Assembly (NCBI RefSeq): GCF_008635795.1
Contig: NZ_VWRQ01000002.1
Coordinates: forward strand, 372,001-436,000
Length of the DNA stretch: 64,000 bases
Reading direction: 5' to 3'
Source of the DNA: Paenibacillus tepidiphilus
Lineage (GTDB): Bacteria; Bacillota; Bacilli; Paenibacillales; Paenibacillaceae
The position numbers and the translations under genes are program-made. Shown piece after piece: positions 51,313 through 61,924 of the stretch. Position 1 is the first letter of the stretch, and the number at the start of each line of letters is the position of its first letter. The notes under the pieces were generated by a model. That model ran no database searches. It worked only from the letters and a program-made list of their open reading frames with translations, and was not told the origin of the DNA.

Positions 51313-53088
51313 TTAATTTTTCGCTTTTACCGGCTTTGGAGCCAGTTTGATGTGCAGCTGCTCCAGCTGCGCATTGTCTACCGGAGACGGTGCGTCCATC
51401 AGCAGGTCGGTGGCGCTGGCCGTCTTAGGGAAGGCAATGGTTTCGCGCAGGTTGCTGCGTCCTGCCAGCAGCATCACCAGGCGGTCAAGGCCAAAGGCGA
51501 TCCCGCCGTGCGGCGGCGTGCCGTATTCAAAGGCATCCATCAGGTAACCGAATTTCTCGTAGGCTACTTCCGGAGTAAATCCAAGCGCGTCAAACATCTT
51601 CTCCTGGACATCGCGCTTGTAGATACGCTGGGAGCCGCCGCCCACTTCGTAGCCGTTCAACACAAGGTCATAGGCCTGTGCACGGACTGCGCCCGGGTCG
51701 GATTCAAGCATATGCAGGTCTTCATCATTCGGGCGGGTGAACGGATGGTGCTCCGCCACATAACGTTTCTGTTCCTCGTCATAGCCAAGCAGCGGGAAGT
51801 CGGTTACCCAAGCGAACTTGAACACACTGTCGTCGATCAGCCCGAGCTGGCGGCCGATCTTAAGGCGCAGCGCGCCGAGTACATCAGCGACCACTTTCTT
51901 AGTGTCGGCGGAGAAGAGCAGCAGGTCGCCATCCTCGGCACCGGTCCGCTCTTTCACGGCGGCGATTTCTTCCTCGGTGAAGAACTTCACGATCGGTCCT
52001 TTGAATTCGCCGTCTTTGACCTGAATCCAGGCCAGACCCTTGGCGCCGTAGCGGGCAGCATAAGGTCCGAGATCGTCGATCTCCTTACGGGTCCAGGTGC
52101 CGCAGCCCTTCGCGTTGAGGCACTTCACTTCGCCGCCTTTTTCGATAACGGAAGCGAACACCTTGACGCCGCTGGTTGCTACAATATCGTTCATTTCCAC
52201 CAGTTCGAGTCCGAAGCGCAGGTCCGGTTTATCCGAGCCGTATTTACCCATGGCATCTGCATAAGTCAGGCGCTGGAACGGCAGAGCCACCTCTACGCCA
52301 ATAGTTTCTCTCAGGAGGCGCTGCATCAGCTGCTCCATCATGCCCAGCAGGTCTTCCTGCGACATGAAGGAGGTCTCGATGTCGACCTGCGTGAATTCCG
52401 GCTGGCGGTCGGCACGCAGGTCCTCGTCACGGAAGCAGCGGGCGATCTGGTAATACCGCTCAATACCGCCCACCATCAGCAATTGCTTGTAGATCTGAGG
52501 GGACTGTGGCAGCGCGAAGAATTCGCCTTCATGCACCCGGCTAGGAACCAGATAGTCGCGTGCGCCTTCGGGGGAGCTCTTGGTCAGAATCGGCGTTTCT
52601 ACATCTATGAAGCCTTCACCGTCCAGAAAATCGCGGAAAATCTTGGTCGTCTTGGAGCGGAGCAGCAGCGTCTTGTGCATTTCCGGGCGGCGCAGGTCGA
52701 GATAACGGTATTTCATGCGCAGCGACTCATCGACTTCCACCCCGTCCTCGATGAAGAATGGCGGAGTCTTTGCGGAGTTCAGCACTTCGATTTCCGTAAT
52801 ACGGACCTCGATCTCGCCGGTCGGCAGATTCGGGTTGACCGTTTCCGGATCTCTTTTTACAACTTTACCCGTAACGGAGAGCACATATTCACTTCTTACC
52901 TTATCGGCAGTCTGCAAGGCTTCACCGGAATAGTCCGGGTTGAAGACGATTTGCACAATGCCTGTACGGTCGCGCAGGTCGATGAACAGCACGCCCCCCA
53001 GATCGCGGCGGGTCTGTACCCAGCCGTTCAGTGTCACAGTCTGGCCGATATGCTCCAGTGTCAATTGTCCGCAATGGCTTCTACTCAT
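51313..53088 (-). CDS. aspS: Aspartyl-tRNA synthetase
   Basis: A 591-residue class II bacterial-type synthetase. An N-terminal OB fold binds the anticodon ([24 protein letters not shown]), then motif 2 ([18 protein letters not shown]), a GAD insertion and motif 3 ([12 protein letters not shown]). Bacterial type with insertion, family length. It follows hisS by 73 bases; both share the upstream T-box leader. Whether it charges only tRNA-Asp or also tRNA-Asn is not decidable by eye. Confidence 0.96.
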   Translation of the reverse strand: MSRSHCGQLTLEHIGQTVTLNGWVQTRRDLGGVLFIDLRDRTGIVQIVFNPDYSGEALQTADKVRSEYVLSVTGKVVKRDPETVNPNLPTGEIEVRITEIEVLNSAKTPPFFIEDGVEVDESLRMKYRYLDLRRPEMHKTLLLRSKTTKIFRDFLDGEGFIDVETPILTKSSPEGARDYLVPSRVHEGEFFALPQSPQIYKQLLMVGGIERYYQIARCFRDEDLRADRQPEFTQVDIETSFMSQEDLLGMMEQLMQRLLRETIGVEVALPFQRLTYADAMGKYGSDKPDLRFGLELVEMNDIVATSGVKVFASVIEKGGEVKCLNAKGCGTWTRKEIDDLGPYAARYGAKGLAWIQVKDGEFKGPIVKFFTEEEIAAVKERTGAEDGDLLLFSADTKKVVADVLGALRLKIGRQLGLIDDSVFKFAWVTDFPLLGYDEEQKRYVAEHHPFTRPNDEDLHMLESDPGAVRAQAYDLVLNGYEVGGGSQRIYKRDVQEKMFDALGFTPEVAYEKFGYLMDAFEYGTPPHGGIAFGLDRLVMLLAGRSNLRETIAFPKTASATDLLMDAPSPVDNAQLEQLHIKLAPKPVKAKN

Positions 53089-53161
53089 CTCATTTACCCC
53101 TTTATGATTAATATAGACATGCTATCTTGTCTCTACCCGCTTGGTGACAGAGGTCTGCCGT

Positions 53162-54418
53162 TTAATCAGCCAGCGCCTGCGCCAGTTCTTCCAGCTTGAC
53201 GGTGCGCTGCTCGCCCGTTGCCATCGCCTTAACGGTAATGACACCATTCTGCAGCTCATCATCGCCAAGAATCGCCGTATACCGCGCCGACAAGCGGTCG
53301 GCCGACTTCATTTGCGCCTTCATTTTGCGGCCCAGATAATCCCGTTCCGCCGAGATGCCCTGAGCGCGCAGCGTGAACAGCTGCTTCGTAATTTCCAGAT
53401 CAGCGGCTTCGCCGAGCGCCACCAGATACACATCCAGCGGCTTTACCGTCTCCAGCTCCACGCCTTGATTCTCCAGAATCAGCAGAATACGCTCCAGACC
53501 AATTCCGAAGCCGATGCCCGGCTGATCCGGCCCGCCGATCTCTTCAACCAGGCCGTTGTACCGGCCCCCGCCGCCGACCGTATCAATGGTGCCGATTCCG
53601 GCCGCCTTGTATTCAAACGCGGTATGGGTGTAGTAATCCAGTCCCCGCACCAATCGTGGATTAATGCTATAAGCAACGCCCATGGCATCCAGATGGCCTC
53701 TGACTTTGGCAAAATGCGTGCTGCACTCCTCATCCAGACTGTCCAGAATCGACGGCGCATCCCCGAATTTATCCTGATCCACCTTGCAGTCCAGTACGCG
53801 CAGCGGATTGCGGTCCATCCGGCGCTGGCAGTCCTTGCACAGCCGGTCATGCATCGGTGTTAAGAAAGCGAGCAGCTTCTCCCGGTATGCGGCACGGCTT
53901 GGGGCATTGCCGACGGAGTTCAGCTCAACCCGCACTTCCTTCAGGCCTAGGTCCTTGTAAAATTGGTAGCCAAGGGAGATGACCTCCGCATCAATTGCCG
54001 GATCAACTGCACCGAACGCCTCGATGCCGAATTGATGGAACTGGCGGTAGCGTCCCGCCTGCGGCCGCTCATAGCGGAACATAGGCCCGATGTAATACAG
54101 CTTGCTGACATCCGGCTCACCATACAGCTTGTTCTGCACGTATGCCCGTACAACGCCCGCCGTGCCTTCCGGACGAAGCGCCAAATCACGTTCGCCTTTG
54201 TCCTTAAAGGTATACATTTCGCCTTCGACAATGTCCGTGGTTTCCCCTACACCGCGTTCGAAGAGCTCGGTATGCTCGAACATTGGCGTCCGGATCTCCC
54301 GGTAATTGAAGCGCCGGCAAAGGTCTCTTGCCTTGGCCTCCACGACCTGCCATTTCTCTACGGCACCGGGCAGCACGTCCTGCGTACCCGTTGGTTTCTC
54401 GAATCTTTCTTTACCCAC
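53162..54418 (-). CDS. hisS: Histidyl-tRNA synthetase
   Basis: A 418-residue class II synthetase. Motif 1 region, HisA motif [14 protein letters not shown] and motif 3 [12 protein letters not shown] are present. The C-terminal anticodon-binding domain begins near residue 325 ([14 protein letters not shown]). GTG start at 54418 after an AGGAGGGATC site. First gene of hisS-aspS under T-box control. Confidence 0.96.
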   Translation of the reverse strand: MGKERFEKPTGTQDVLPGAVEKWQVVEAKARDLCRRFNYREIRTPMFEHTELFERGVGETTDIVEGEMYTFKDKGERDLALRPEGTAGVVRAYVQNKLYGEPDVSKLYYIGPMFRYERPQAGRYRQFHQFGIEAFGAVDPAIDAEVISLGYQFYKDLGLKEVRVELNSVGNAPSRAAYREKLLAFLTPMHDRLCKDCQRRMDRNPLRVLDCKVDQDKFGDAPSILDSLDEECSTHFAKVRGHLDAMGVAYSINPRLVRGLDYYTHTAFEYKAAGIGTIDTVGGGGRYNGLVEEIGGPDQPGIGFGIGLERILLILENQGVELETVKPLDVYLVALGEAADLEITKQLFTLRAQGISAERDYLGRKMKAQMKSADRLSARYTAILGDDELQNGVITVKAMATGEQRTVKLEELAQALAD

Positions 54419-54444
54419 AGCCTGATCCCTCCTGATATAAAAGC

Positions 54445-54785
54445 AAAAAATCCCCCATCCCTGTTTACAAACAGGGACGAGGGATTATCATTCCAAATGT
54501 AATCACCCGTGGTACCACCCACATTCCGGACCAGCCAATAGCAGCTGAGCTCCGCTCACAGCGGTTAACGCCCGCCTACGCGCTACGGCTACTGACATCA
54601 GGCCACTACCGGCTGGCCCGCTTTCGCCGTGCGTTCTCGGGGAGGTCATTCATCCGTGCATCAACAGAATCCTTGCAGCACAGGCATTATAACGGTAAAA
54701 TCACCGCTATTAGCCGGGATTCCTCTCTGGGGTTGTGGGTACCGGATTACTTGTTCCCGTCATCAAAACGTGTATAACATTCCGT
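54445..54785 (-). promoter_or_regulatory. T-box leader of hisS-aspS
   Basis: The T-box GTGGGTGGTACCACGGG (complement at about 54506-54522), the AGAGAGGAATCC stem I motif, an AAGTAA loop-E element and the terminator (54445-54486: AATCCCCCATCCCTG with matching arm, T6) are visible. The probable specifier is GAC (Asp) at 54645-54647 within TGAATGACC; alignment in the loop is ambiguous, and no clear His codon is present there. Confidence 0.9.
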
Positions 54786-54795
54786 ATATTGTTAG

Positions 54796-54824
54796 ATTCT
54801 ACTGAACCACTGCGCTAAAGTCAA
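54796..54824 (-). promoter_or_regulatory. Sigma-A promoter of the hisS-aspS transcript
   Basis: On the minus strand TTGACT (54819-54824), 17 bases, TAGAAT (54796-54801), just ahead of the T-box leader. Confidence 0.8.
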
Positions 54825-55219
54825 GAAAGTAAATTAAAAAAACGGGAAAGCAGCTAAATCCCCTTCGATTCCGCAGAATGCAAAAAAAATGACCTGCAGG
54901 CGAATCCCGCAGGTCCAAGAACATATATTATAAAAAAGGGGGTCATGCTTTTATTATAAACACGCTATATTAAGGAATCATGTATGTAATATTACAGTTA
55001 TATTACATTCAAGAAAGCGTTTTATAAGTCCGTCCATCCCCCTGATCTCGCCTTATCCACTGTACACCATCAGCATATTTATTGTCTAGCAGTTTATGAC
55101 AAATGATTGCATAATTCAGACAAAAAATTTGTGCAAGTAATATTGTCCAACAAAAAACTTCGGCCACCCCTGTTAAGCAGGGATGGCCGAAGCTAAAACC
55201 GGTGGTATGGAAACCGGAC
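54825..55219. other. Intergenic region with two hairpins
   Basis: Contains GACCTGC/GCAGGTC at about 54891-54914 and CTTCGGCCA/TGGCCGAAG at 55158-55192. The latter sits just past the minus-strand stress gene and is its probable terminator. An ORF in between crosses the terminator and is not considered real. Confidence 0.5.
55158..55192 (-). terminator. Terminator of the stress protein gene
   Basis: CTTCGGCCA-CCCTG pairs with CAGGG-ATGGCCGAAG; on the minus strand a TTTTTTG run follows. Confidence 0.85.
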
Positions 55220-55660
55220 TTAATCAAATACCTCTACATAAGCATGTTTGCCGCGCAGGACCTCTACCACCTCATGATATCTCTCGTCGGCAATCTTCAA
55301 ATCCATCACGTAACGGATATCGTCCAAATCTCCATCCTGCGCATAAACCTCGCTGTGCTCTGGGTCTCTGCCCAAATCCCTGCGGTCCAGTTCATCATCG
55401 TTCAAGGCAACGGATGGCACTACAACGGTCCCGGCTGCGATATCTGCAGAGCCTACGGCACCGAATGCGCCCCCCGCCATTGCGGAATTGTTATACGGAA
55501 CCAGCGGCAAAAGAATATTGCGTCTATGCTTTCCGTCGATACGCAGCGGGTCGGTCAGTGCAGAGACCTCCATATCCCCTACGCCGTACGGTATCAGTGA
55601 TGTTTTGGCACCTTCCGCTTCATCCTCCGACCTGAAATACGCCTGAATTCTTTTACTCAT
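55220..55660 (-). CDS. General stress protein 17M-like protein
   Basis: 146 residues. The N-terminal KRIQAYFRSEDEAEGAKTSLIPYG and the C-terminal VEVLRGKHAYVEVFD segments frame a small hydrophobic glycine-rich middle (AMAGGAFGAVGSADIAAGTVVVP, which may pack into the membrane). This resembles the general stress protein 17M/YflT-related set; the exact family is uncertain. AAGGAGGGAAAGATC precedes the ATG. Confidence 0.55.
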   Translation of the reverse strand: MSKRIQAYFRSEDEAEGAKTSLIPYGVGDMEVSALTDPLRIDGKHRRNILLPLVPYNNSAMAGGAFGAVGSADIAAGTVVVPSVALNDDELDRRDLGRDPEHSEVYAQDGDLDDIRYVMDLKIADERYHEVVEVLRGKHAYVEVFD

Positions 55661-55707
55661 GATCTTTCCCTCCTTAGGAGTAGTTAATGGAATATCTTAA
55701 TACTCTA

Positions 55708-56214
55708 TTACAACACCTTAAGCAGCTCACGCACAAAAGCGGGCTCATCCTTCGGTGTGCGTGATGTAATGAAATTGCCGTCAACGACGACTTCTTCATC
55801 CTTAAATTCCGCGCCGGCGTTCACCACGTCATCTTGCAGCGGAGGATAGGATGTGATGGTGCGGCCCTGCAGCAGCTCAGCGCTGATCAGGATCTGCGGG
55901 CCATGGCAGATGGAGGCAATCGGTTTGCCCGCTGCATCTGCGTCCTTTACAAAGGTAATGATGTCAGCGTCGAGCCGCAGGTTCTCCGGTGAAGAACCGC
56001 CCGGGATCACAATGGCATCATATTCTTCCGCCTTGACCTCGCTGATCGCTTTGTCGGCAGTATATGAGGCCTCTCCCTTCTTGCCCTGCAGGGTCTCATT
56101 CTTGTTCAGGCCGATAATGTCAGCCTGATGCCCCGCTTTGATGACTTCGTCATAAGGAACCTTCATTTCAGAATCTTCAAATCCGCTGGCGAGCAGAAAT
56201 GCAACCTTACTCAT
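55708..56214 (-). CDS. DJ-1/PfpI-family protein (YhbO/YfkM-like)
   Basis: 168 residues. The nucleophilic elbow ASICHGPQILISAELL (Cys about 104, His next to it) and GFEDSEMKVPYDEVIKAG are the family signatures. Members act as glyoxalases/deglycases or cysteine peptidases; the reaction cannot be chosen from sequence. AAAGGAGAAC site before ATG. It lies near another stress gene with the same orientation. Confidence 0.88.
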   Translation of the reverse strand: MSKVAFLLASGFEDSEMKVPYDEVIKAGHQADIIGLNKNETLQGKKGEASYTADKAISEVKAEEYDAIVIPGGSSPENLRLDADIITFVKDADAAGKPIASICHGPQILISAELLQGRTITSYPPLQDDVVNAGAEFKDEEVVVDGNFITSRTPKDEPAFVRELLKVL

Positions 56215-56732
56215 GGATAAGTTCTCCTTTCTGCTATTCTTGTTCTTGATGTTCTATTACCCTGATTGCAGTGCTTTCTAACCAAAAGTTAACGCTTTCG
56301 TCATGAGCTCGCCCCCCTCTGCCGGGAGTAAACAGCCAGCGCAGCAGCGGCAGTATGCAATCAGGTGCGTGGGAGCATAGTGCGGCGCCAGCCGCTCAGC
56401 AGCTGCTGTTCATGCAGCTCTCCGGTGACTTTGGCGCCAGCCAGCGCCTCGGCCGTAACCGAAGCCGCTGCGGGGGAGATTCTGCTCAATATCCAGGCTT
56501 TCTGCGATTGCCTCATATGTTATCCCGTCCTCTGTAAAGAATGCTTCTCTTTAGTTTAACCAGCCCGGCATCGCTCTATCCGCCTGCAACCGGCCTGTAA
56601 GAGGAGGTGGAGGGCCTTCCTGTATGAGCTCAACTTGCGCACCAACGAGCCATCCGGAATTTCCGGACAGCTGGACAAAAAAAAGCTGCGTGCCGCTTGG
56701 AGCCTGCACACAGCATTCTTGCTTTATTGAGT
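56215..56732. other. Intergenic region, possible HTH-like remnant
   Basis: About 500 bases. On the minus strand near 56480-56545 a short stretch encodes ITYEAIAESLDIEQN, which looks like a sigma-factor helix-turn-helix fragment, but frame breaks on both sides prevent a gene. No other signal. Confidence 0.3.
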
Positions 56733-57176
56733 TTACGGGCGGCTGTCCAGCAGCAGAGTTACAGGTCCCCAGTTCACGAGTGACACATCCATCATCGCCC
56801 CGAATACGCCGGTCTCCACCTGGAGTCCACTCTGACGTAATTGCTCGTTGAAATAGTCATACAGCCGCTTCGCTTCATCCGGAGCCGCCGCAGCCATGAA
56901 ATTCGGGCGCCGCCCTTTGCGGCAGTCGCCGTACAGCGTGAACTGCGACACCGAAAGGATTGCCCCGTTCGTATCGGTGACGCTATGGTTCATTTTACCT
57001 GCTTCATCCTCGAAGATACGCAAGCCGGCTACCTTGTCGGCCAAATAAGCGGCGTCCTTCTCGGTATCCCCGTGAGTGACGCCGACCAGCAGCATCAGCC
57101 CTGCTCTGATTGCCCCCGTTACTTCACCGTCTACGGTCACCTGCGCTTCCTTGCAGCGCTGCACCACCACTCTCAT
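56733..57176 (-). CDS. dtd: D-aminoacyl-tRNA deacylase
   Basis: A 147-residue enzyme that hydrolyses D-aminoacyl-t[18 protein letters not shown] and the C-terminal [13 protein letters not shown] with the cross-subunit GP segment are family signatures. Downstream of relA by 24 bases, as in Bacillus, so co-transcribed. Confidence 0.95.
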   Translation of the reverse strand: MRVVVQRCKEAQVTVDGEVTGAIRAGLMLLVGVTHGDTEKDAAYLADKVAGLRIFEDEAGKMNHSVTDTNGAILSVSQFTLYGDCRKGRRPNFMAAAAPDEAKRLYDYFNEQLRQSGLQVETGVFGAMMDVSLVNWGPVTLLLDSRP

Positions 57177-57200
57177 GTCTTCCTGTTCAGCTCCTTGCTG

Positions 57201-59381
57201 CTATTGCATAATACGGTTCACTGTATATACATCCTTGACCCGTTTAACGCGGTCCACTACCGATTGCAAATGATCGGTATTACGGATCAGGATCGTCATA
57301 TGGATCATCGCCATCTTGTTCTTGTCGGAGCGGCCGGTAACGGCTGAGATATTCGTCTTACTCTCAGAGACGGCCTGCAGCACTTCATTGAGAAGCCCGT
57401 TGCGGTCATGGCCGGTAATTTCAATGTCGACGCTGTAATTCGCCTCCATGCTGCCTTCCCATTCGACATCGATCACCCGGGCCGCATCTTCACCGTCGCC
57501 CTCGGTCGGAATGTTCGGACAATCCGCGCGGTGAACGGATACTCCGCGTCCGCGTGTTACGTACCCGACGATATCATCCCCCGGAACGGGGTTGCAACAT
57601 CGTGCGAAACGAACCAGCAGATTGTCGATGCCCTTAACACGGACCCCGTTGGTCGGCTGATTGCGTTTCTCGCCGCTCGACTTGATCTCCTTCATTTCGC
57701 TGGACAATTCCAGATGTCCTGCCGCCTCTTCCTGCTCCCTGCGGACCTTCTCAGTCAGCTTGTTGGCAATCTGGGCAGCAGTGATCCCTCCGAAGCCTAC
57801 AGCGGAGAGCATATCCTCGACATCGCCAAAAGCAAACTTCTTGGCGACTTCGCTGAGCTTATCCTCCGTAAGAAAATCGGAGACCTCCATGCTGAGCCGC
57901 TTCAGCTCGCGTTCCACCGCTTCGCGGCCCTTCTCCACGTTCTCTTCGCGCTTCTCTTTCTTGAACCATTGCTTGATTTTGCTGCGGGCATGCGAGGACT
58001 GGGCAATCTTCAGCCAGTCGCGGCTTGGCCCGTATGAATTCTTGGAAGTAAGAATCTCCACGATATCGCCTGTCTTCAGCTTATGATCAAGCGGCACAAT
58101 CCGGCCATTGACCTTGGCACCGATTGTGCGGTTCCCGACCTCCGTGTGGATGCGGAACGCAAAATCCAGCGGCACTGAGCCTGCCGGCAGCTCCACCACT
58201 TCTCCCTTGGGTGTAAACACAAATACAAGGTCGGAGAAAAAGTCCATTTTAAGCGATTCGACAAATTCCTCGGCATCCTTCGCTTCGTGCTGGAGCTCGA
58301 GAATTTCGCGGAAGAACGGCATCCGGTTCTCCGGGTTGGCAGCGGTCGCATTCCCTTCTTTATAGGCCCAGTGGGCAGCGATCCCGAACTCTGCGGTGCG
58401 GTGCATCTCCCAGGTGCGGATCTGCACTTCCGTCGGCTCTCCGCCGGGCCCCACAACGGTAGTATGCAGCGATTGATACATATTCGCTTTTGGCATGGCG
58501 ATATAGTCCTTGAACCGGCCGGGCATTGGCTTCCAAAGCGTATGAATAATGCCTAAAGTCGCGTAGCAGTCCTTAATGTTATCAACGATGATCCGGATCG
58601 CCAGCAAGTCGTAAATTTCATTGAACTGCTTGTTCTTGGTGCTCATTTTGTTATACACGCTGTAAATATGCTTCGGACGGCCGGAAAGATCGCCTTCAAT
58701 GCCCATTTCGTCCAGCTTGGTGCGGATGCGGCCGATGACACTGTCGATGAACTGCTCACGCTCGGCCCGCTTCTTGTGCATCAGATTGGCAATGCGGTAG
58801 TACTGCTGCGGATTGAGATAACGGAGCGCGATATCCTCCATCTCCCATTTAATCGCTGATATCCCCAGACGGTCAGCAATCGGACAAAAAATCTCCAGAG
58901 TCTCGTAAGAAATCCGCCGCTGGCTCTCTTCCGACTGGTACTTGAGTGTGCGCATATTATGCAGACGGTCTGCCAGCTTGATGACAATGACCCGGATATC
59001 CTGAGCCATGGCAATAAACATTTTGCGGTAATTCTCGTTCTGCTGCTCTTCCTTGGACCGGAAGCGGATGCGCTCCAGCTTGGTAAGGCCGTCCACGAGC
59101 ATGGCACAGGTCTCGCCGAATTTCTCGCGGATCTGCTCCAGCGAAACCGTGGTATCTTCTACGACATCATGCAGCAGTGCCGCAATAATCGAGATCAGAT
59201 CCATCTGCATATTGACGACAATATCCGCTACGGCCAGAGGATGCAGGATATAAGGCTCCCCCGACTTCCGGACCTGCCCGTGATGGGCCTGATCGGCAAA
59301 TTCGTAAGCTTCGCGGATGCGGAGAAGATCCTTTTCTTTTATATAGGCGCTAGCCTTTTCGATTAATTGCTCTATGCCCAT
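57201..59381 (-). CDS. relA: Bifunctional (p)ppGpp synthetase/hydrolase RelA/SpoT
   Basis: A 726-residue stringent-response enzyme. HD hydrolase domain (about 45-200; LLHDVVEDT at about 68-76), synthetase domain (about 235-345; RIIVDNIKDCYATLGIIHTLW and MPKANMYQSLHTTV), TGS (about 395-455), a zinc-finger-like segment and C-terminal ACT (about 650-726). Full length, both catalytic sites intact. It lies upstream of dtd. Confidence 0.96.
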   Translation of the reverse strand: MGIEQLIEKASAYIKEKDLLRIREAYEFADQAHHGQVRKSGEPYILHPLAVADIVVNMQMDLISIIAALLHDVVEDTTVSLEQIREKFGETCAMLVDGLTKLERIRFRSKEEQQNENYRKMFIAMAQDIRVIVIKLADRLHNMRTLKYQSEESQRRISYETLEIFCPIADRLGISAIKWEMEDIALRYLNPQQYYRIANLMHKKRAEREQFIDSVIGRIRTKLDEMGIEGDLSGRPKHIYSVYNKMSTKNKQFNEIYDLLAIRIIVDNIKDCYATLGIIHTLWKPMPGRFKDYIAMPKANMYQSLHTTVVGPGGEPTEVQIRTWEMHRTAEFGIAAHWAYKEGNATAANPENRMPFFREILELQHEAKDAEEFVESLKMDFFSDLVFVFTPKGEVVELPAGSVPLDFAFRIHTEVGNRTIGAKVNGRIVPLDHKLKTGDIVEILTSKNSYGPSRDWLKIAQSSHARSKIKQWFKKEKREENVEKGREAVERELKRLSMEVSDFLTEDKLSEVAKKFAFGDVEDMLSAVGFGGITAAQIANKLTEKVRREQEEAAGHLELSSEMKEIKSSGEKRNQPTNGVRVKGIDNLLVRFARCCNPVPGDDIVGYVTRGRGVSVHRADCPNIPTEGDGEDAARVIDVEWEGSMEANYSVDIEITGHDRNGLLNEVLQAVSESKTNISAVTGRSDKNKMAMIHMTILIRNTDHLQSVVDRVKRVKDVYTVNRIMQ

Positions 59382-59749
59382 TCTCGTCGTATCCGTTTCC
59401 TTTCTATATGAAAAATCCCTCCCGGGATTTCTCTAGTCTTAATATGTTAAGAAAAAACTCCTGCCGGAGTTTTATCCTGTAAGCGGAAGCGGCCCTAAGC
59501 CTCCTTCACGGTTAAAGCCAGGCAAGCAAGGGCAAACTGCACACAAGTTTAAAGTTGTCTATTATTATGACGCTTGCGGCGGATTACGTCAACACTTCCC
59601 ATTGCATGGCATTCCTGTCACTGTGCAGGCTCAAGAATAGTCAATTTCGTGGCGGGCAAAAAATGTTGTTGTAAAATGTCGCCGTACTCATTAATCTAGA
59701 AAAAGCGGTTTTCCGCAAGCATTCCTAAAAACCACATAGAGAAAGAGAA
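59382..59749. other. Divergent promoter region of relA and the uracil permease
   Basis: Small hairpins at about 59413-59430 (AAATCCC/GGGATTT) and 59455-59474 (AAAACTCC/GGAGTTTT) are present. No PyrR-type attenuator is recognised before the permease. Confidence 0.35.
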
Positions 59750-61066
59750 GTGAACTCATTGCAACGCGAAATTCAAGTTAATGAAAAGCTCCCGTTCGGT
59801 CCCGGATTTCTGCTGAGTCTGCAGCATCTGTTCGCCATGTTCGGCAGTACGGTGCTTGTCCCTAACCTGTTCGGGGTAGACCCGGGCATGATCCTGTTGA
59901 TGAACGGCATCGGTACCCTGCTCTACATTCTTATCTGCCGCGGCAAAATCCCCGCTTACCTTGGCTCCAGCTTTGCCTTTATTTCACCGGTGCTTAGCGT
60001 ACTCGATAATTATAAAGGGGACCACGAGCATGGATATTCGCTTGCTTTGGGCGCCTTTATCATTACCGGCATCATCTTCGTGCTTATCGCGTTAATCATT
60101 CGTTATGCGGGAACCGGCTGGATTGACGTTGTATTCCCTCCGGCAGCTATGGGTGCCATCGTCGCCACCATCGGTCTTGAGCTGGTACCAGTGGCTGCGC
60201 AGATGGCCGGATTGATTGCTCCCAATAATGCCCCTGCAGACTGGTCTCCCGATCCGAAGACCGTTGCGTTGTCCATGGTGACACTCGGCGTGACCGTAAT
60301 CGGCGCTGTACTGTTCCGCGGCTTCCCCAAGATCATCCATATCCTGATCGGTATCGTAACCGGATATGTGCTGGCCCTGATTTTGAAACAAGTCGATACT
60401 GCAGCCATCTCCGATGCAAGTTTTCTGGCGGCTCCAACCATTGTGACACCGTCCTTTGATTGGCAGGTCGTTTTCACAATTATCCCCGTATCCATCGTCG
60501 TTATCGTTGAACATATCGGCCATCTGCTCGTTACAAGCAACATAGTAGGCAAAGACCTGGCCAAAGACCCCGGTCTTGACCGCTCGCTGATGGGCAACGG
60601 CATTTCAACCATCATTTCCGGCTTAGTCGGCTCTACGCCAAATACAACGTACGGCGAGAACATCGGCGTTATGGCACTTACCAAAGTATATTCCATATTC
60701 GTCATTGGCGGCGCAGCCATCATCGCCATTCTGCTTTCGTTCTCCGGAACCTTCTCGTCGGTCATCGCCAACATTCCGTCTGCTGTCATGGGCGGCGTAT
60801 CCTTACTGCTCTTCGGCGTTATCGCCGCTTCCGGTCTGCGCATCTTCGTGGAGCAGAAGGTTGATTTCTCCAAGGCCACCAACATGATCATGGCTTCTCT
60901 GGTACTCGTAACCGGTATCAGCGGCGCTAAGCTGACCTTCGGTGAAGTTGAACTGAAGGGCATGGCGCTGGCAACGATTGTCGGTATGGTACTGGCACTG
61001 TTCTTCAAGTTGATCGAGGTTCTGGGTCTGTCCAATGAGCAGGAAGGCGAGAAATCCGCTCATTAA
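59750..61066 (+). CDS. NCS2-family uracil permease (UraA/PyrP-like)
   Basis: A 438-residue transporter with 14 hydrophobic segments. FGSTVLVPNLFGVDPG, AYLGSSFAFISPVLSV and EHIGHLLVTSNIVG are the UraA features; Glu of EHIGH and the later NTTYGENIGVMA form the uracil site in the family. GTG is the best start, though TTG four codons on is possible. It interrupts the relA-apt neighbourhood and is transcribed in the opposite direction. Confidence 0.9.
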   Translation: MNSLQREIQVNEKLPFGPGFLLSLQHLFAMFGSTVLVPNLFGVDPGMILLMNGIGTLLYILICRGKIPAYLGSSFAFISPVLSVLDNYKGDHEHGYSLALGAFIITGIIFVLIALIIRYAGTGWIDVVFPPAAMGAIVATIGLELVPVAAQMAGLIAPNNAPADWSPDPKTVALSMVTLGVTVIGAVLFRGFPKIIHILIGIVTGYVLALILKQVDTAAISDASFLAAPTIVTPSFDWQVVFTIIPVSIVVIVEHIGHLLVTSNIVGKDLAKDPGLDRSLMGNGISTIISGLVGSTPNTTYGENIGVMALTKVYSIFVIGGAAIIAILLSFSGTFSSVIANIPSAVMGGVSLLLFGVIAASGLRIFVEQKVDFSKATNMIMASLVLVTGISGAKLTFGEVELKGMALATIVGMVLALFFKLIEVLGLSNEQEGEKSAH

Positions 61067-61118
61067 GCCCTGAATAGTATGATATTATTAATGAAGTAAT
61101 TTTTATGACAAGCATATG

Positions 61119-61164
61119 CAAAAAAGCGGAATGCCATCGTAAACCGACAGCATTCCGCTTTTTA
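61119..61164. terminator. Bidirectional terminator between the uracil permease and apt
   Basis: AAAAAGCGGAATGC and GCATTCCGCTTTTT arms around a 15-base loop, flanked by A- and T-runs, between convergent genes. Confidence 0.9.
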
Positions 61165-61187
61165 TTTCCCGGGAAAAGAAGCCCCGT

Positions 61188-61706
61188 TTAATCCTCGTAC
61201 GTGAGCAGCGATACAACCTCTACGCCCGGCAGCTTGTTACGGCCGGCAAGCTGGGACAGCTCGATCAGGAAAGCGGCGCCAACCACATTGCCGCCAAGCT
61301 GCTCCACCAGACTGACCGAAGTGGCGATCGTGCCGCCGGTTGCCAGCAGATCGTCGGCGATCAGCACATTTTGCCCCGGCTGGATTGCATCGGTATGCAT
61401 AGCCAGCGTGTCCTTGCCGTATTCCAGATCGTAGCCGACTTCGATTGTCTCATAGGGCAGCTTGCCGCTCTTGCGGATCGGCACGAAGCCTACACCCAAG
61501 GCATAAGCCAGCGGAGCGCCAACCACAAAGCCGCGCGCTTCCGGACCGGCGATGACATCAATCTTCATATGGGCGACAAGTGCCTTCAGCTCGTTGATGG
61601 CGTCCCGGTACAGCTCGCCGTCCTTGAGCAGGGTGGTGATATCTTTAAAGCTGATTCCCGGCTGCGGGAAATCGGGTATTACACGGATACTGTTTTTAAA
61701 ATCCAT
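61188..61706 (-). CDS. apt: Adenine phosphoribosyltransferase
   Basis: A 172-residue purine salvage enzyme converting adenine and PRPP to [17 protein letters not shown] is the PRPP-binding motif and [18 protein letters not shown] the base-binding segment. GGAGATGATCAA precedes the ATG. Downstream of recJ, separated by a repeat tract. Confidence 0.95.
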   Translation of the reverse strand: MDFKNSIRVIPDFPQPGISFKDITTLLKDGELYRDAINELKALVAHMKIDVIAGPEARGFVVGAPLAYALGVGFVPIRKSGKLPYETIEVGYDLEYGKDTLAMHTDAIQPGQNVLIADDLLATGGTIATSVSLVEQLGGNVVGAAFLIELSQLAGRNKLPGVEVVSLLTYED

Positions 61707-61722
61707 TTGATCATCTCCTAAA

Positions 61723-61914
61723 AGTTTTGTGAGGGAAGCCTCACGGTGTCTGCATCGTACAAAACTTGCTTCGAAAGCATAGGCTTAGTTTTGTGAGGGA
61801 AGCCTCACGGTGTCTGCATCGTACAAAACTTGCTTCGGAAGCATAGGCTTAGTTTTGTGAGGGAAGCCTCACGGTATCTGCATCGTACAAAACTTGCTTC
61901 GAAAGCATGCGCTT
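61723..61914. repeat. Three tandem copies of a 64-bp repeat
   Basis: Copies start at 61723, 61787 and 61851; a degenerate fourth begins at 61915. Copies 1 and 2 are nearly identical; copy 3 differs slightly. Each contains GTGAGG-GAAG-CCTCAC, an outer GTTTTGT/ACAAAAC pair and a GCTT/AAGC hairpin. They lie between recJ and apt. Confidence 0.93.
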
Positions 61915-61924
61915 GGTTTGTGAG

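Noticed and set aside
51352..53199. 615-residue ORF antisense to aspS
   Set aside because: It is a shadow of aspS in GC-rich codons: no ribosome site and no recognisable family, while aspS itself is complete.
55009..55227. 72-residue minus-strand ORF before the stress gene end
   Set aside because: Crosses the probable terminator at 55158-55192 and overlaps the stress gene; no family.
56624..56851. 75-residue ORF opposite dtd
   Set aside because: Ribosome-like purines are too far from the start, and it runs antisense through dtd.
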